This document shows positions 54,320 through 64,000 of a stretch of 64,000 nucleotides of DNA, piece after piece. The notes under the pieces were generated by a model. That model was given only the letters and a program-made list of their open reading frames with translations. It ran no database searches and was not told where the DNA came from. The DNA is from Triplophysa rosa (Eukaryota; Chordata; Actinopteri; Cypriniformes; Nemacheilidae): positions 12,737,005 through 12,801,004 of the forward strand of contig NC_079894.1 of assembly GCF_024868665.1 (NCBI RefSeq), read 5' to 3'. The position numbers were made by a program, and so were the translations under genes. Numbering within the stretch: the stretch's first letter is position 1; each line of letters begins with the position of its first letter.

Positions 54320-54830
54320 TGCAACGATTCCCTGCCAAAGACGAATTATTACAGCAATCGGTGTTTGTACTGTTGTACAGCAGGTGGCGTTGTTACACAC
54401 CTTTGGAAAACGTGTATATTTAATCTGTTTTTTGGGGGTAAATATTTTATCTGTTTTTAATCATCTAATCTGGGCAGAGCCTTTGATAAAAAAAAATTCT
54501 AATTATCTAAGCTTTTTAATCAAAATGATGCATTTTTGAAGAAACCTTCCCACATTTACTAGGTGATCAAAAACAACAAATGAAGATAGAAGAATACGGC
54601 AGACTCTGTTCTTTCATTTGGTATATTGTTTGTCCATATATTCATTACAGAAAATGTACTGTGAGCCATCAAAGTTTAGTGAAAATGTAAAAAAAAATGA
54701 TGGCGCTGACTGGCAACTTAAAAAAGGGCTTCAAAAGACGTTAGCAGCATTACTTTGTTATTATCTATGTGCTCTGAGCCGAGTCTGAACAACAATTTAA
54801 GATATAACAAGATGCTTCATTTATATCAAC

Positions 54831-55602
54831 TAGGGCTGTGTATTGGCAAGTGCCTCCCGATACGATACATATCACGATAGATGGGTCACGATATAATATA
54901 TTGCTATGTATTTCGATACGATACACATTTGCGATATATTGCAATACTTTAAATAGAAAATGTAAAAAGTAGAGCTAGAAATACAACATGCTGTGCACCA
55001 CTGGGGGTTTTCTGTAAGGATAAGTGTAAAAACATCCCTTACCTCTGCAGAGTGGCCATGATGTGCGATGCATGGACCTTTAGATCAGAGGTTTGGGTTC
55101 TCAAACTGTGGATTGCGCCCCTCAAGTGGGTAGCACAGGGGAATAAGGTGGCTCACGCAAGTCACTTGGCTGTTGTGGTGCATTACAGTTAAAACAATGA
55201 ACATGGGCACTGGCAGTGTAAAACCCCTGGTTCATCTGTGCTGTAAATGCCCTGGTGTCACATCTGTGAAAGCACAATAAATGTCATTGTTACTTTTCTT
55301 AATAAACTTTTTGTCTATTGCACTGCAGTAGCCAAGCGACTTGTGTCATGACTTATGAAGCCTACAAACAGCATTATTTTATATAACTCATTACTCCATT
55401 ACTTATTTTGAAAATCAAAGCACACCTACACATCAGCTCTGAGAGCTCCAAGTGTTCTTATATTTTTCGCCATGCTCGCTTCCACTTACTTTTGGCCATA
55501 TGTATATGACATGATTTAAAAAAATATAGATAGTAGAGGTATCACTATCGAAAAAAAAAAGATTGCGATAGTTACATGTATCGATATTTTTGCACAGCCT
55601 TC
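54831..55602. mobile_element. hAT element nested in the outer hAT
   Basis: Ends TAGGGCTGTGTATTGG and the partner TTTTTGCACAGCCTTC, with internal CGATACGATAC/GTATCGATAT subterminal repeats in inverted arrangement. Flanked by ATATCAAC (54823-54830) and ATATCAAT (55603-55610). Non-autonomous. Confidence 0.75.
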
Positions 55603-55725
55603 ATATCAATATAAACATGGAATGGGATAAGTTGCAATGCGCGCGATGGTGGAATAAGTCCCGCCTTCTAAATAAAAGAGCCACTCGTCAATTGTTAAAG
55701 TCACTTTGTCATTGCTGAAGCTCCG

Positions 55726-55739
55726 GTTGCCATAGAAAC
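55726..55739 (+). promoter_or_regulatory. RFX X-box motif inside hAT
   Basis: GTTGCCATAGAAAC fits the RFX X-box consensus GTYNCCATRGNAAC at every position. It lies in the outer hAT element, so if functional it was delivered by the transposon. Confidence 0.35.
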
Positions 55740-55994
55740 ATGACGTGCACATGTGCGTTAACTTGCCTGCCCAGGAGCAACCTCAGCTCGCTCGTTTTTT
55801 TCACCTAATTTTACCAGTTGAAAATAAATAACAAAACACAAACGGTGCTGAATTTTAATGGACTCGGGTATTACACAAAATATTAAATAGACCCCGGACC
55901 CGAATTAATAGGATTTGGACCCGACCTGGACCCGGCTAACCAGTTAAAATATAGACCCGAACCCGGGTCCTCCATGAAGACCTCTAGTTCCCAT

Positions 55995-56364
55995 CTATGC
56001 TGGGCTCCTCTTAGCTGCCTGCTTCCTCATTTTTTAGTCCAAATCATCTAACACATCTAACAGAAAAACTGATTTTGAAATGGTCTCTTCAAAATTTCTT
56101 CAAAGTTTCCTCGGCTGTATATATGATGCTCAAGAAAGAAACATAATGCATCAAGAGTTGGGGTGTGTAAACTTTTTTGAATTGGAGGCTAAATTGTACT
56201 TATTTTGTCTTCTGGGAAACATGTGGTTATACATGTGAAGGGCAGTACTAAATGAAAAAATATCATCTATAAACAAAATAAAAATTCTTTACACGTAATC
56301 CTGCTTAAACATTTTCACCCCCCTTCTCTGAATGCTGAATCTGAATCTGTTTTTTTTTTGGAAT
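55995..56364. other. Intron 6 segment, no gene seen
   Basis: AT-rich sequence. Nothing recognised. Confidence 0.4.
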
Positions 56365-56570
56365 TGCAAGATTTATACTCGCAGTTGCAAGTTATGAAAT
56401 CAGAATTGCATGAAAAACTCACAATTGCGAAATCTCGCAATTTTGAAATTTTTATAGTGATTTTATTTCATGCAATTTTGACTTCATAACAATTCTGGGT
56501 TTTTTTCTCAAACTCGCAATTGTGAGAAAAAGTCAGAACTGTGAGATAAAAGATCTGTGAGATAAAAGGT
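56365..56570. repeat. Degenerate minisatellite (GCAATTGTGAGAAAAAG type)
   Basis: Repeated variants of CTCGCAATTGTGAGAAAAAG, TCAGAATTG and GTGAGATAAAAG occur in both orientations over about 200 bases. They match a common degenerate fish repeat pattern. Confidence 0.5.
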
Positions 56571-58135
56571 TCTAAACAACATTACCCAAACAAATTACTT
56601 AAACAATGGACTCACAAACAACTATCACAAAACATGAAAACAGTCGTTGATCATTCAGGTTACCACAGACATTAAAGATTCAATGGTATGTACATTTTTT
56701 TAATGTGGCACTTTGTATAAATTCACTCAGTTTGTGTTATGGAGTATATGTAAACTTCTATTGCCTGAAATAGCTTATTCAGAACAGTATATAAAATTAA
56801 TATGCGATTATCTAAGAACCCAGATCCCTCTTATTTTTTTATTATTCCAATTTTGCATATGAAACCTATGAGCAGAACTGTAGTTTAGGATGCTTTTGCA
56901 GATCGTCAGAGTCAGAGAATCACTGATTGCTGTTTACATTAATTGCCCATTACAGTTAATATAAGGTTTAAATGAAATAAATACCATTAAAATTCAAAAA
57001 ATCACTTTGGTAATCTAAAATGCTTTTCAGATATAACTGTAATTTGATTACCACCATTTAAATAGTAACTGTAATGAAATGCAGTTACTCAAATTTTGTA
57101 TTTTACTTGGTTACTCCCCAGCCCTGCACACAAATGACACGAATTGCAGTCGTTGCAAATCACTTCTGTAGCTGGACTTTGAGTAGCCACACTGCAATTC
57201 AACTCATGTGATGTGTGTGTTATTCACCATATAAAACTGAGTGTAGGGAAATGAGTCACGTGTTGCCAAGGTAACACTTTAAATGCCCCACAGTTTGCCT
57301 ACCTTTACCTTTAATGCACTCCTTTTACTATAGTTTTCCTTAATCCTTCCCAGTAAGAGACCTTCATAGAACATCTCTCCACTGTTCTTAACCTATATTA
57401 GCAACTTGGCTTGCAGCGTAGCTCACATAACAAGCGGTTGCTGTTCTTTCTTTTAACCATCAAAAAATCACCACTTACTCATCAGTTCCCTCTTGCCACG
57501 TTTTTCTTGTGTGTTGCAATATTACTAAACAGTTATTGGGCTAAAATGAGGTGTAAATGCACCTAAGGTTGCCAGCCTGCTCGGCCGATGTTGACTAGCT
57601 AGCTGACCTCACGGATGTCATTATGACTAGATGGTCAAGCCTTTTGTCCTATAGCCTTGAAATGATTAGAGGTCCATGTACATTTGATTAGTGCCCTGCA
57701 GCGTTTTAAGAGGAAATTAAGTTAAGCCCTGTTCTCTCTTAAACATCTGGGGAGTTCTCATCCATTAAAAGACAAATGGCATTCTTTGATTCCTTATGTG
57801 ACTCAATTAGCACGTCGTAAATGACTTGGCTAATGCAGTGTAACTGCAGTACAGACCATTGCAAATTTTAGATTGTAGCATCAATAACAGCCTCTTTCTT
57901 TCTAACCTGTTATTGTTCTTGAAATACCTTAATAAGTGTTATAGATGGTTTTGTGCATACGCTTGATATGTAAGCGTTTGGCATTTTCACCTAGTATGCT
58001 GTCTACATTGGTAATGAAAATGAAACTCCTTCCTATAAATTCCTATAGACCATATTCGTATGTACTGTATATATGAATACATTTAAGATTGAATTATGTA
58101 AGATTGAAAAAATTTTTTTTTTAAATGGGCCAGTG
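56571..58135. other. Intron 6 segment, one candidate regulatory patch
   Basis: Mostly AT-rich. The repeat-free block 57560-57860 (GAAATGATTAGAGG, CATTTGATTAGTGCC, GACTCAATTAGCACG) is the best regulatory candidate in the visible intron 6. No coding exon recognised. Confidence 0.35.
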
Positions 58136-58193
58136 TCTATAGACCACTTGGGATGATGTAAACAAAGCTGGTCCAACACTGGTCCAGAAGAAC
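58136..58193. mobile_element. Foldback MITE, left arm, interrupted by DIRS copy B
   Basis: TCTATAGACCACTT at 58136 is the inverted partner of AAGTGGTCTATAGA at 63586-63599. The two arms belong to one element split by the DIRS insertion. A degenerate uninterrupted relative is at 17853-18113. Confidence 0.7.
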
Positions 58194-58394
58194 GTCTTGG
58201 TTACGGATGTAACCTCAGTTCCCTGATGGAGGGAACGAGACGTTGTGTCGAGCCGACAGATGGGGTTCGCTCTTGAGAACCTATCAACTTCTGACTAGTT
58301 TAGAAAAGGCCAATGAAATTGGCGAATGAAATTTGCATGCCAGGCTCCCTGGGTATAAAAGGGAGACGGCGTGCTGCATTCATTCACCTTTTGG
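58194..58394. repeat. DIRS copy B, left inverted terminal repeat
   Basis: Inverted partner of 63328-63502, sharing GGCGAATGAA, GGAGACGGCGTGCTGCATTC and ATTCACCTTTTG. It carries TATAAAAG on the plus strand (58354-58361), pointing into the element. Confidence 0.85.
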
Positions 58395-58454
58395 TCTGAG
58401 GAGCCTGAGCATCCCTCGACTGTTGCGGCGGGCAGCCAGCATTGTGGCAAGAAG

Positions 58455-58565
58455 GACACAACGTCTCGTTCCCTCCATCAGGGAACTGAGGTTACATCCG
58501 TAACCAAGACGTTCCCTTTCTGTCGGTCTCTCGACGTTGTGTCGAGCCGACAGATGTGGTTCCTA
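58455..58565. repeat. DIRS copy B, internal complementary region
   Basis: Reverse complements of the two element ends joined through GTT (58511-58513): GTTACATCCGTAACCAAGAC, GTT, CCCTTTCTGTCGG. Same structure as 21728-21835. Confidence 0.85.
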
Positions 58566-59279
58566 TGGAAAACACCACAGCGCTGTGCCACGTCACAATC
58601 TCCAGCGGAGCGACGCTGGCTGGCCTGCGTGAGTCAGACGTGAGCGCTAGCACGAAATTGTAACTGTCCAGTGGGGAGGTAGGGGGTCCCAGAGCTTTTG
58701 AAGAAAAGGTGGGAAGCCCCTGCCACCGGCCGTCACGGGCAGAGGCCTTGATTCTCTAACAGCGAGAAGCCGCCTGGCACCGTAAGGGCCACTGGGTAAG
58801 CATTATTCCCCCCTGGGGGAAAAAACGCTACAGAGACCACTACCTACCGTAGGGAGGAATTAGTGGAGACACCAACATGGTCTCATCATCAGGGGAGAAC
58901 TCATGAGAAAATGTGCGGACTGAAGGAGTTAACCGCAATGGTGGAAGTCCACCTATGGAGGTCATGGGTTGCCAAGGTGGGAACCATTCATGAGGATACA
59001 TCAGACGGAACTGCCCGATGGGGGGGGTTACCACGCCTGGAGCACTAGGTCCGGTTAGAGCTATGTGGTAGATAACTCAGCTGTTACCCGGCCTAAGGGG
59101 GCAGGGCTGCTCTGCCCAGCCTGCCCCCAGGAAGGTGCTTAGTGATTGATGGAATGCCTGTTCTTTACCCAGTGGGGAAAGAAGGGAGGCGGAAATAGCT
59201 GACTGACCCACCTAGAGGAAGGGGGGAAGGGCTTTCGCAGGCGTACGCCCTACTGGCTGCCGGTACTACATGTTGCCAT

Positions 59280-60330
59280 GCAGGACGCGGGCTGATACCG
59301 GTTGTGGTACCGGTTGTGGTTGTGGAACCTCGCGAAGGTGTTGGGCGTAGCCCAACCCGCAGCTCTGCAAATGTCTGCCAGAGAGGCGCCTTGAGCTAGT
59401 GCCCACAAGGAGGCTACACTCCAGTGGAGTGTGCCCTCATTCCTAACGGGCAGGGGCGATCTTGAGATCGGTACGCGGTGGAGACGGCGTCCACGATCCA
59501 GTGCGCCAATCTCAGTTTGGAGACAGCCTTCCCCTTCTGCTGACCTCCAAAACAGACAAAAAGCTGCTCAGAGCTTCTGAAGCTCTGCGTGCGGTCCAAG
59601 TAGAGGCGCAACGCACGTACTGGACACAACACGGATGGGGTTGGGTCTTCCTCCCCGGTGGGGAGCACCTGCAGGTTCACCGCCTGGTCTCTAGGGGTCC
59701 GTGGTGGGAACTTTGGGCACGTAGCCGGGCCAGGGTCTCAGGATAATGTGAGAACCATCGGGCCCGAGTTCTAGGCAATCTGTGGACACGGAGGATGCTT
59801 GTAGGTCCCCTACCCTTTTGCAGGTGAGCGCCATCAGGAGAGACGTTTTCATCGTGAGGTGAGGAAAAGCGGCATCTCCGAAGGGCTCAAAAAGGGGCCA
59901 CTTGAGGCCCGCCAGGACCACCCCAGGTCGCAAGAGGGTATGGAGCGCAGACGAGGCGGTAGCCTTCTTGCGCCCCTTAGGAACCTAATGACCAGGTCGT
60001 GCTGTCCCAGAGACTTTCCAGCAACTGGGTCGTGATGAGCGGCAATGGCGGCTACATACACTTTCAGTGTGGAAGGGGAGAGGTTACTCTCCAGTCTCTC
60101 TTGAGGAAAGGACAGCCCGTTCCCGATCGAGCAACTCTGCGGGTCTTCTCTTCGAGAAGAGCACCAGGACGAGAAGAGGCGCCACTTATAGGCATATAGC
60201 CGCCTAGTGACCGGGGCCCTAGCCTGAGTGATGGCCTCAACCACCGCAGGGGGTAGGCCACTCAGGATCTCCACGTCCCGTCCAGACATGGAAGTTCCAG
60301 AGGTCTGTCCTAGCATAACGTGCCCTTCAT
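59280..60330 (-). pseudogene. DIRS copy B tyrosine recombinase remnant
   Basis: Minus-strand frames include WRLFSSWCSS, SPSTLKVYVAAIAAHHDP, then KTSLLMALTCKRVGDLQA and PVRALRLYLDRTQSF, in the order expected for a tyrosine recombinase (N-terminal core-binding part, then catalytic part). A further C-terminal piece near 59300-59400 has DICRAAGWATPNTF. At least two frameshifts break it. Confidence 0.7.
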
Positions 60331-60359
60331 CTGGGAAGCAGGTCCTTCGTCAGGGGGAT

Positions 60360-61000
60360 CGGTCAGGAGGGAGTTGTTGTCAAGAGCATTAGCTCCGAGA
60401 ACCAAGTCCGGTTGGGCCAGTACGGCGCAACTAGTAACACTTGATGCTCATCTTCCCTGATCTTGCACAGGGTCTGTGCAATGAGGCTTACTGGGGGAAG
60501 GCGTACTTCCGGTTGTCCTGCGGCCAGCTGTGCGCTAGAGCATCCGTGCCGAGGGGGGCCTCGGACAGGGAGCATCATAGCGGGTAATGGGTGGTGTCCA
60601 GGGGGGCGAACAGGTTTACCTGAGTCTGCCCGAACTGCACCAAAATGAGCTGGACTGCGCGGGAGTGGAGTCGCCACTCTCCGCGAGGCATCAACTGACG
60701 AGAGAGCGCGTCGGCTGTCTGGTTCAGGTCGCCTGGGATATATGTGGCTCGTAGGGAGCTGATCACCTGCTGACTCCATAGCAGAAGGCGTCGGGCGAGT
60801 CGTGTTAACTGCCGTGTGCGAATGCCACCCTGTGGTTGATATACGCTATGCCCAAGTAGCACAGCCAATGACTCTAGGCAGTTGATATGCCAGCGCAGGC
60901 GGGGGCCCGTCCATCACCCCGACACTGCGTGCCCGTGCACACCGCACCCCAACCCTGTAGGGAGGCGCTGTCGTCACCACGACGCGCCTCGTAACCTGCC
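60360..61000 (-). pseudogene. DIRS copy B RNase H remnant
   Basis: Minus-strand frame with IPGDLNQTADALSRQ, the C-terminal RNase H signature, followed by VNLFAPLDTTHYPL-type sequence (here out of frame in part). The Asp motif preserved in copy A (WSDSTAAVAYI) is largely deleted here. Confidence 0.65.
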
Positions 61001-61009
61001 CGAGAGGGA

Positions 61010-61900
61010 CCCCTGTCCGTAACAAGGTCATTGAAGATCAAGGGGTTAGGGTGCGTCGGCAGAGAGGCGTAACCGTGCGCCTGCTGCCGGCGTGCCCCGC
61101 TCTCCAGGGAACTCGACTCTGTAGCCAATGTTGGAACGGTCTCATGTGCATCAACACGAGGGGTATCACCCCCGCCGAGGATGCCATGTGTCCCAGGAGC
61201 CTCTGAAATTGTTTCAGGGGGACCGCTGATCAGGCTGTTCAACACTGACTGAGTGCGTTCTGTAGTCAGTCGTGCTGTCATGGAGACAGAGTTGAGTTCC
61301 AAACCAAGAAAGAAGAGGCTCTGCACAGGGGAGAGCTTGCTCTTTTCTCGGTTGACCTGTGGTCCCAACCGATCTAGGTGCCGGAGCACTAGGTTCCTGT
61401 GTGTACACAACAGAGCTCGCGAGTGTGCCCAGATGAGCCAGTCGTAGAGATAGTTTAGTACCCGCACACCTCTCTCCCCGAGGGCGGCTTCCACGATCTT
61501 TGTGAAGACTCATGGGGACAGGGACAGACCGAAAGGGAGACATGAAAGTAAGCGTCCTTCAGGTCGATTGCCATGAACCAATCTTGATATCTGATAGATG
61601 CCAGGATGCGCCTCTTCGTGAGCATCCTGAACAGCAGCTTGAGTAGGTGCCTGTTCAGGGTACGCAGATCTAGCAACTCCCGCCTTCTTTGGGGACGATG
61701 AAGTATGGGCTGTGAAACCCGTTGAACATCTCGGCTAGAGGGACGAGCATGATCGCTTGCCAGAGGGGTGGCAACCCTGGCCCGAAGCACAGGAGCATCC
61801 TTGCCTCTGACTGAGGTTGAGAGGATGCCCTGAAACTTGAGCGGGCATCTGGTGAGTTGGATCGAGTAGCCGAGACGGATCGTATCCTGTAGCCCCCGTG
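61010..61900 (-). pseudogene. DIRS copy B reverse transcriptase remnant
   Basis: The minus-strand frame retains QDWFMAIDLKDAYFHVS and a long stretch after the active site (LVLRHLDRLGPQVNREKSK). The active-site motif, however, reads NYLYDWL: TAC replaces GAC, so the first Asp of YxDD is lost. About 76 bases upstream of it (the conserved block before VLPFGLS) are deleted relative to copy A. It cannot be catalytically active. Confidence 0.75.
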
Positions 61901-63300
61901 ACGGTTTGGGAAGCTCTTGTCAGGCTCCCAGGGACCGAGACAGGGGCTAGGGGTACGATCTGCTTCATCGACCTCTCAGGGGGTGGTTCGATGGCGGGCA
62001 GTGCGGATCCCTCGCCGCGGGTAGCCCCCGGGGAGGAGATCGGCTCTGCTGACTTACCTGCCTGGCGATGGTGTAGCACAACGCACTGTCGATTGAGAGT
62101 GCTGAGGGCCACTGATTATCCTCGACATTGGGTCTCGCCGTGACGCAACCTCGAGCTGCCGAACAACATTGTGTAGAGGGTGACAGCAGCTGTGATAAAC
62201 ACCCAGAGAGAGAGGAAATTCTTAAGAGAGTGGGCTGTTGGGACGGGGCAGGAACCGTCCCGGATCGACCACCCAGCGATGGAATGGCTGGGGTCGGGCC
62301 CGATGGTATACTCAATCTCCCTGGGGTCTTCCCATGAGGGCCGCTTCTGCTTTCACCGCGGCTGCTGACGGGGCGATGGTCTCCTCTTCGATATCTCTTC
62401 TGGGGGGCCGCCTGAGTGGGGGACCCGGAGCCGGAGGGCGTCGAAGAGGACCAGGGCTGCTGGGAAGCAGACGGTGCACAGGACTCGATGGCCGAGGGCA
62501 GCCGAGTCGCGGCGGGGGAGGATATGCTTGATAGCCTCTGTCTGCTTCCTTACTGTCGAGAACTGCTGCTAGACAGTATCACCAAACAGCCCGAGAGATG
62601 GGTGCGTCGAGAAAGCGGACCTTCTCGACGTTACTCATCTGTGCAAGGTTCGGCCAGAGGTGTCTCTCATGGACCACAAGTGTGGACATCGCCCGACCCG
62701 AATTCCTGCGTAAGCGCTGGGTCGATCTTACCCTCGTGGAGCTCTCTCAACGCCTTGGCCTGGCAGGATGGCCATAGCATGGAGAGAGGAGGCAGCTTGG
62801 CCCGCAGCAATGTAAGCTCTCGACACCAGAGATGCCAAAACCCTACATGCTTCGAATGGGAGTTTAGGTCGAGTCCCCCAGGTGGCTGCCGCCTGCACTC
62901 TCCAGCTGGGGGACATCGACGTATCCTCTAGCTGCCTCACCCTCGAGGGAAGAGAGGGTGACAGAACTTGTTTGGCGTAGACGCGCCGAAAAGGGGGCGT
63001 TCCAGGTCTTACTAAGTTCCTCATGCACTTCCGGTAAACACAGCACTGGGGGCGGGCGCGGCTTGGAGCCCAGCGTGCTGGAAGCAGACATCGTGTCCGT
63101 CCCTCTCCTCGATGAGTGTGTTGCACCCATGAGAACAGCGGGACATGCCACGCTGGAGAAATTTGCTCTTTTAGAGAAAAAACTCGAACACTTCTGGCAC
63201 TGCCGAGACGCCCAGGGGAAGTCGCTGCAGGAAGGGACAGTCCGCTGCACCACATCATAAGATTCCAGCAGTAATTCGGCGTAGAGTTGAAGTCTCGAAG
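61900..63300 (-). pseudogene. DIRS copy B gag-like ORF remnant
   Basis: Broken frames at the element's 5' end, shared with copy A pieces such as ASLVSRAYIAAGQAASSLHA and HPSGKRS-type sequence. A deletion joins GGCTTGGAGCC directly to CAGCGTGCTGGAAGC near 63070. A 58-base deletion lies near 62700. Confidence 0.55.
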
Positions 63301-63327
63301 TCGATCATGTGTGAAGGCTCCGAAGAA

Positions 63328-63502
63328 CAAAAGGTGAATGAATGCAGCACGCCATCTCCCTTTTATACCCGGGGAGCCTGGCATGCAACATTCATTCGCC
63401 AATTTCATTGGCCTTTTCTAAACTAGTCAGAAGTTGATAGGTTCTCGAGCGAACCCCATCTGTTGGCTCAACACAATGTCGAGAGACCAACAGAAAGGGA
63501 AC
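63328..63502. repeat. DIRS copy B, right inverted terminal repeat
   Basis: Inverted partner of 58194-58394. On the minus strand TATAAAA (complement of 63361-63367) lies just upstream of the gag-like region and is the likely element promoter. Confidence 0.85.
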
Positions 63503-63599
63503 TTCCTGTTTCAGTTTTTTAAAACTACAACCTAATATGTACGAAACCGGAAGTGCTGCTAGACCATTGTTTTTTACATCTTGCGAAGTGGTCTATAGA
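63500..63599. mobile_element. Foldback MITE, right arm, interrupted by DIRS copy B
   Basis: Continues from AACTTCCTGTTTCAG to AAGTGGTCTATAGA, completing the element whose left arm is 58136-58193. Confidence 0.7.
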
Positions 63600-63602
63600 A
63601 TG

Positions 63603-63940
63603 TAGCATTAGCATGTTGTTAAGCTAAAAACACGATTCTCTAAATGCATAGAAATGAAAAAGTACTGTAAATATGATGGAAATTGTAAAATTCTTGATTA
63701 TATTAACACTTTAATGTATACTTCTATTTTGTAGGAAATAAATGATTATTACGATTATAAACATACAATTATAAATGTATGTTTATAGGTGGTGACTTTT
63801 CCTTTACTTGTAGACCATAGCACATAACTTTCATTCAATTCTTACAGTAATAACTCTGCACTACTAAACTTCTTTACTGCAGTCTTACTGTTGCATGACT
63901 GTGTTTCTTGTCTTTATCTATCCCTGTACCTGTCACTCTC

Positions 63941-63943
<3 letters not shown>
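63603..63943. other. Intron 6 tail, nothing recognised
   Basis: AT-rich with an imperfect inverted repeat of TAAACATAC/GTATGTTTA near 63755-63790. No gene. Confidence 0.45.
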
Positions 63944-63986
<43 letters not shown>

Positions 63987-63992
63987 CTCTCA
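63944..63992 (+). repeat. (CT)n microsatellite at window end
   Basis: About 49 bases of CT with one phase slip. It may continue beyond the window. Confidence 0.95.
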
Positions 63993-64000
63993 CTCTCACC

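Larger units (their letters stand above)
53677..55986. mobile_element. hAT element (outer) with 8-bp target duplication
   Basis: Terminal inverted repeats TAGAGGTCTTCA and TGAAGACCTCTA. They are flanked by GTTCCCAG (53669-53676) and GTTCCCAT (55987-55994). The subterminal zones carry many GACCCGAACCC-type units in both arms. No transposase frame. It contains a foldback MITE (54101-54319) and a second hAT (54831-55602), both nested. Confidence 0.8.
58194..63502 (-). mobile_element. DIRS-type tyrosine-recombinase retrotransposon, copy B (defective)
   Basis: A ~5.3-kb relative of 21499-27158 in the same minus orientation, antisense to pbx1. It has the same order of terminal repeat, gag-like remnants, reverse transcriptase, RNase H, tyrosine recombinase remnants, internal complementary region and second terminal repeat. 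AAC lies at both boundaries (58191-58193, 63500-63502). It has lost about 520 bases of the gag region, 58 bases further in gag and about 76 bases of the polymerase relative to copy A. Its terminal repeats are more complete than those of copy A. Confidence 0.9.

Noticed and set aside
53677..55986. GACCCGAACCC units as a tandem array or CRISPR-like repeat
   Set aside because: They are irregularly spaced, in inverted orientation at the two ends and confined to subterminal zones, which is typical of hAT subterminal binding repeats.
62728..63408. 226-codon minus-strand open frame
   Set aside because: It runs from the DIRS copy B terminal repeat through deleted gag sequence. The frame is a by-product of deletions.

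Overview
The window looks like a stretch of a bony-fish nuclear genome, most likely a cyprinid. It is intron-rich and AT-rich, full of microsatellites and teleost-type DNA-transposon relics, and carries two DIRS-type retrotransposons. The only host gene I can support is the 5' two thirds of a PBC-class TALE homeobox gene on the + strand. It is best called pbx1 (a or b paralogue not resolved) from its N-terminus ([11 protein letters not shown]...) and the VLSIRG junction between exons 2 and 3. Six coding exons are readable: 2229-2413, 3269-3342, 51799-52043, 52315-52505, 52678-52813 and 53220-53379. All splice in phase with GT/AG borders and encode the first 330 residues, including the whole homeodomain. 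The remaining ~100 C-terminal residues must lie beyond base 64000.

Layout: 1-2228 is upstream DNA, a probable GC/CCAAT-type promoter and the 5' leader. Exons 1 and 2 are 0.86 kb apart. Intron 2 is about 48.5 kb and makes up most of the window. It mixes homeodomain/POU-motif-rich blocks that look like candidate conserved regulatory elements (around 7.6, 16.7, 17.2, 20.5, 27.6, 30.1, 34.1, 39.0 and 42.6 kb) with transposon relics. Those relics are about eight palindromic TTAA-bounded foldback MITEs, a PIF/Harbinger-like MITE, two non-autonomous hAT elements with 8-bp target duplications, a ~560-bp internal duplication, and a complete but dead DIRS element (21499-27158). Exons 3-6 are compact (51.8-53.4 kb). 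The visible part of intron 6 carries a hAT element with a second hAT nested in it, a degenerate minisatellite, and a second dead DIRS element (58194-63502) inserted in a foldback MITE.

Both DIRS copies lie antisense to pbx1. They have the DIRS hallmarks: inverted terminal repeats, an internal complementary region that joins the two element ends, gag-like remnants, reverse transcriptase, RNase H and tyrosine-recombinase remnants, and an AAC (GTT) trinucleotide at each outer boundary. They carry different inactivating lesions. I found no second host gene, no structural RNA gene and no CRISPR array. I see no clear evidence of an undescribed biological system. The most informative material is the DIRS boundary and empty-site evidence, the nested transposon stratigraphy and the candidate regulatory blocks in intron 2.
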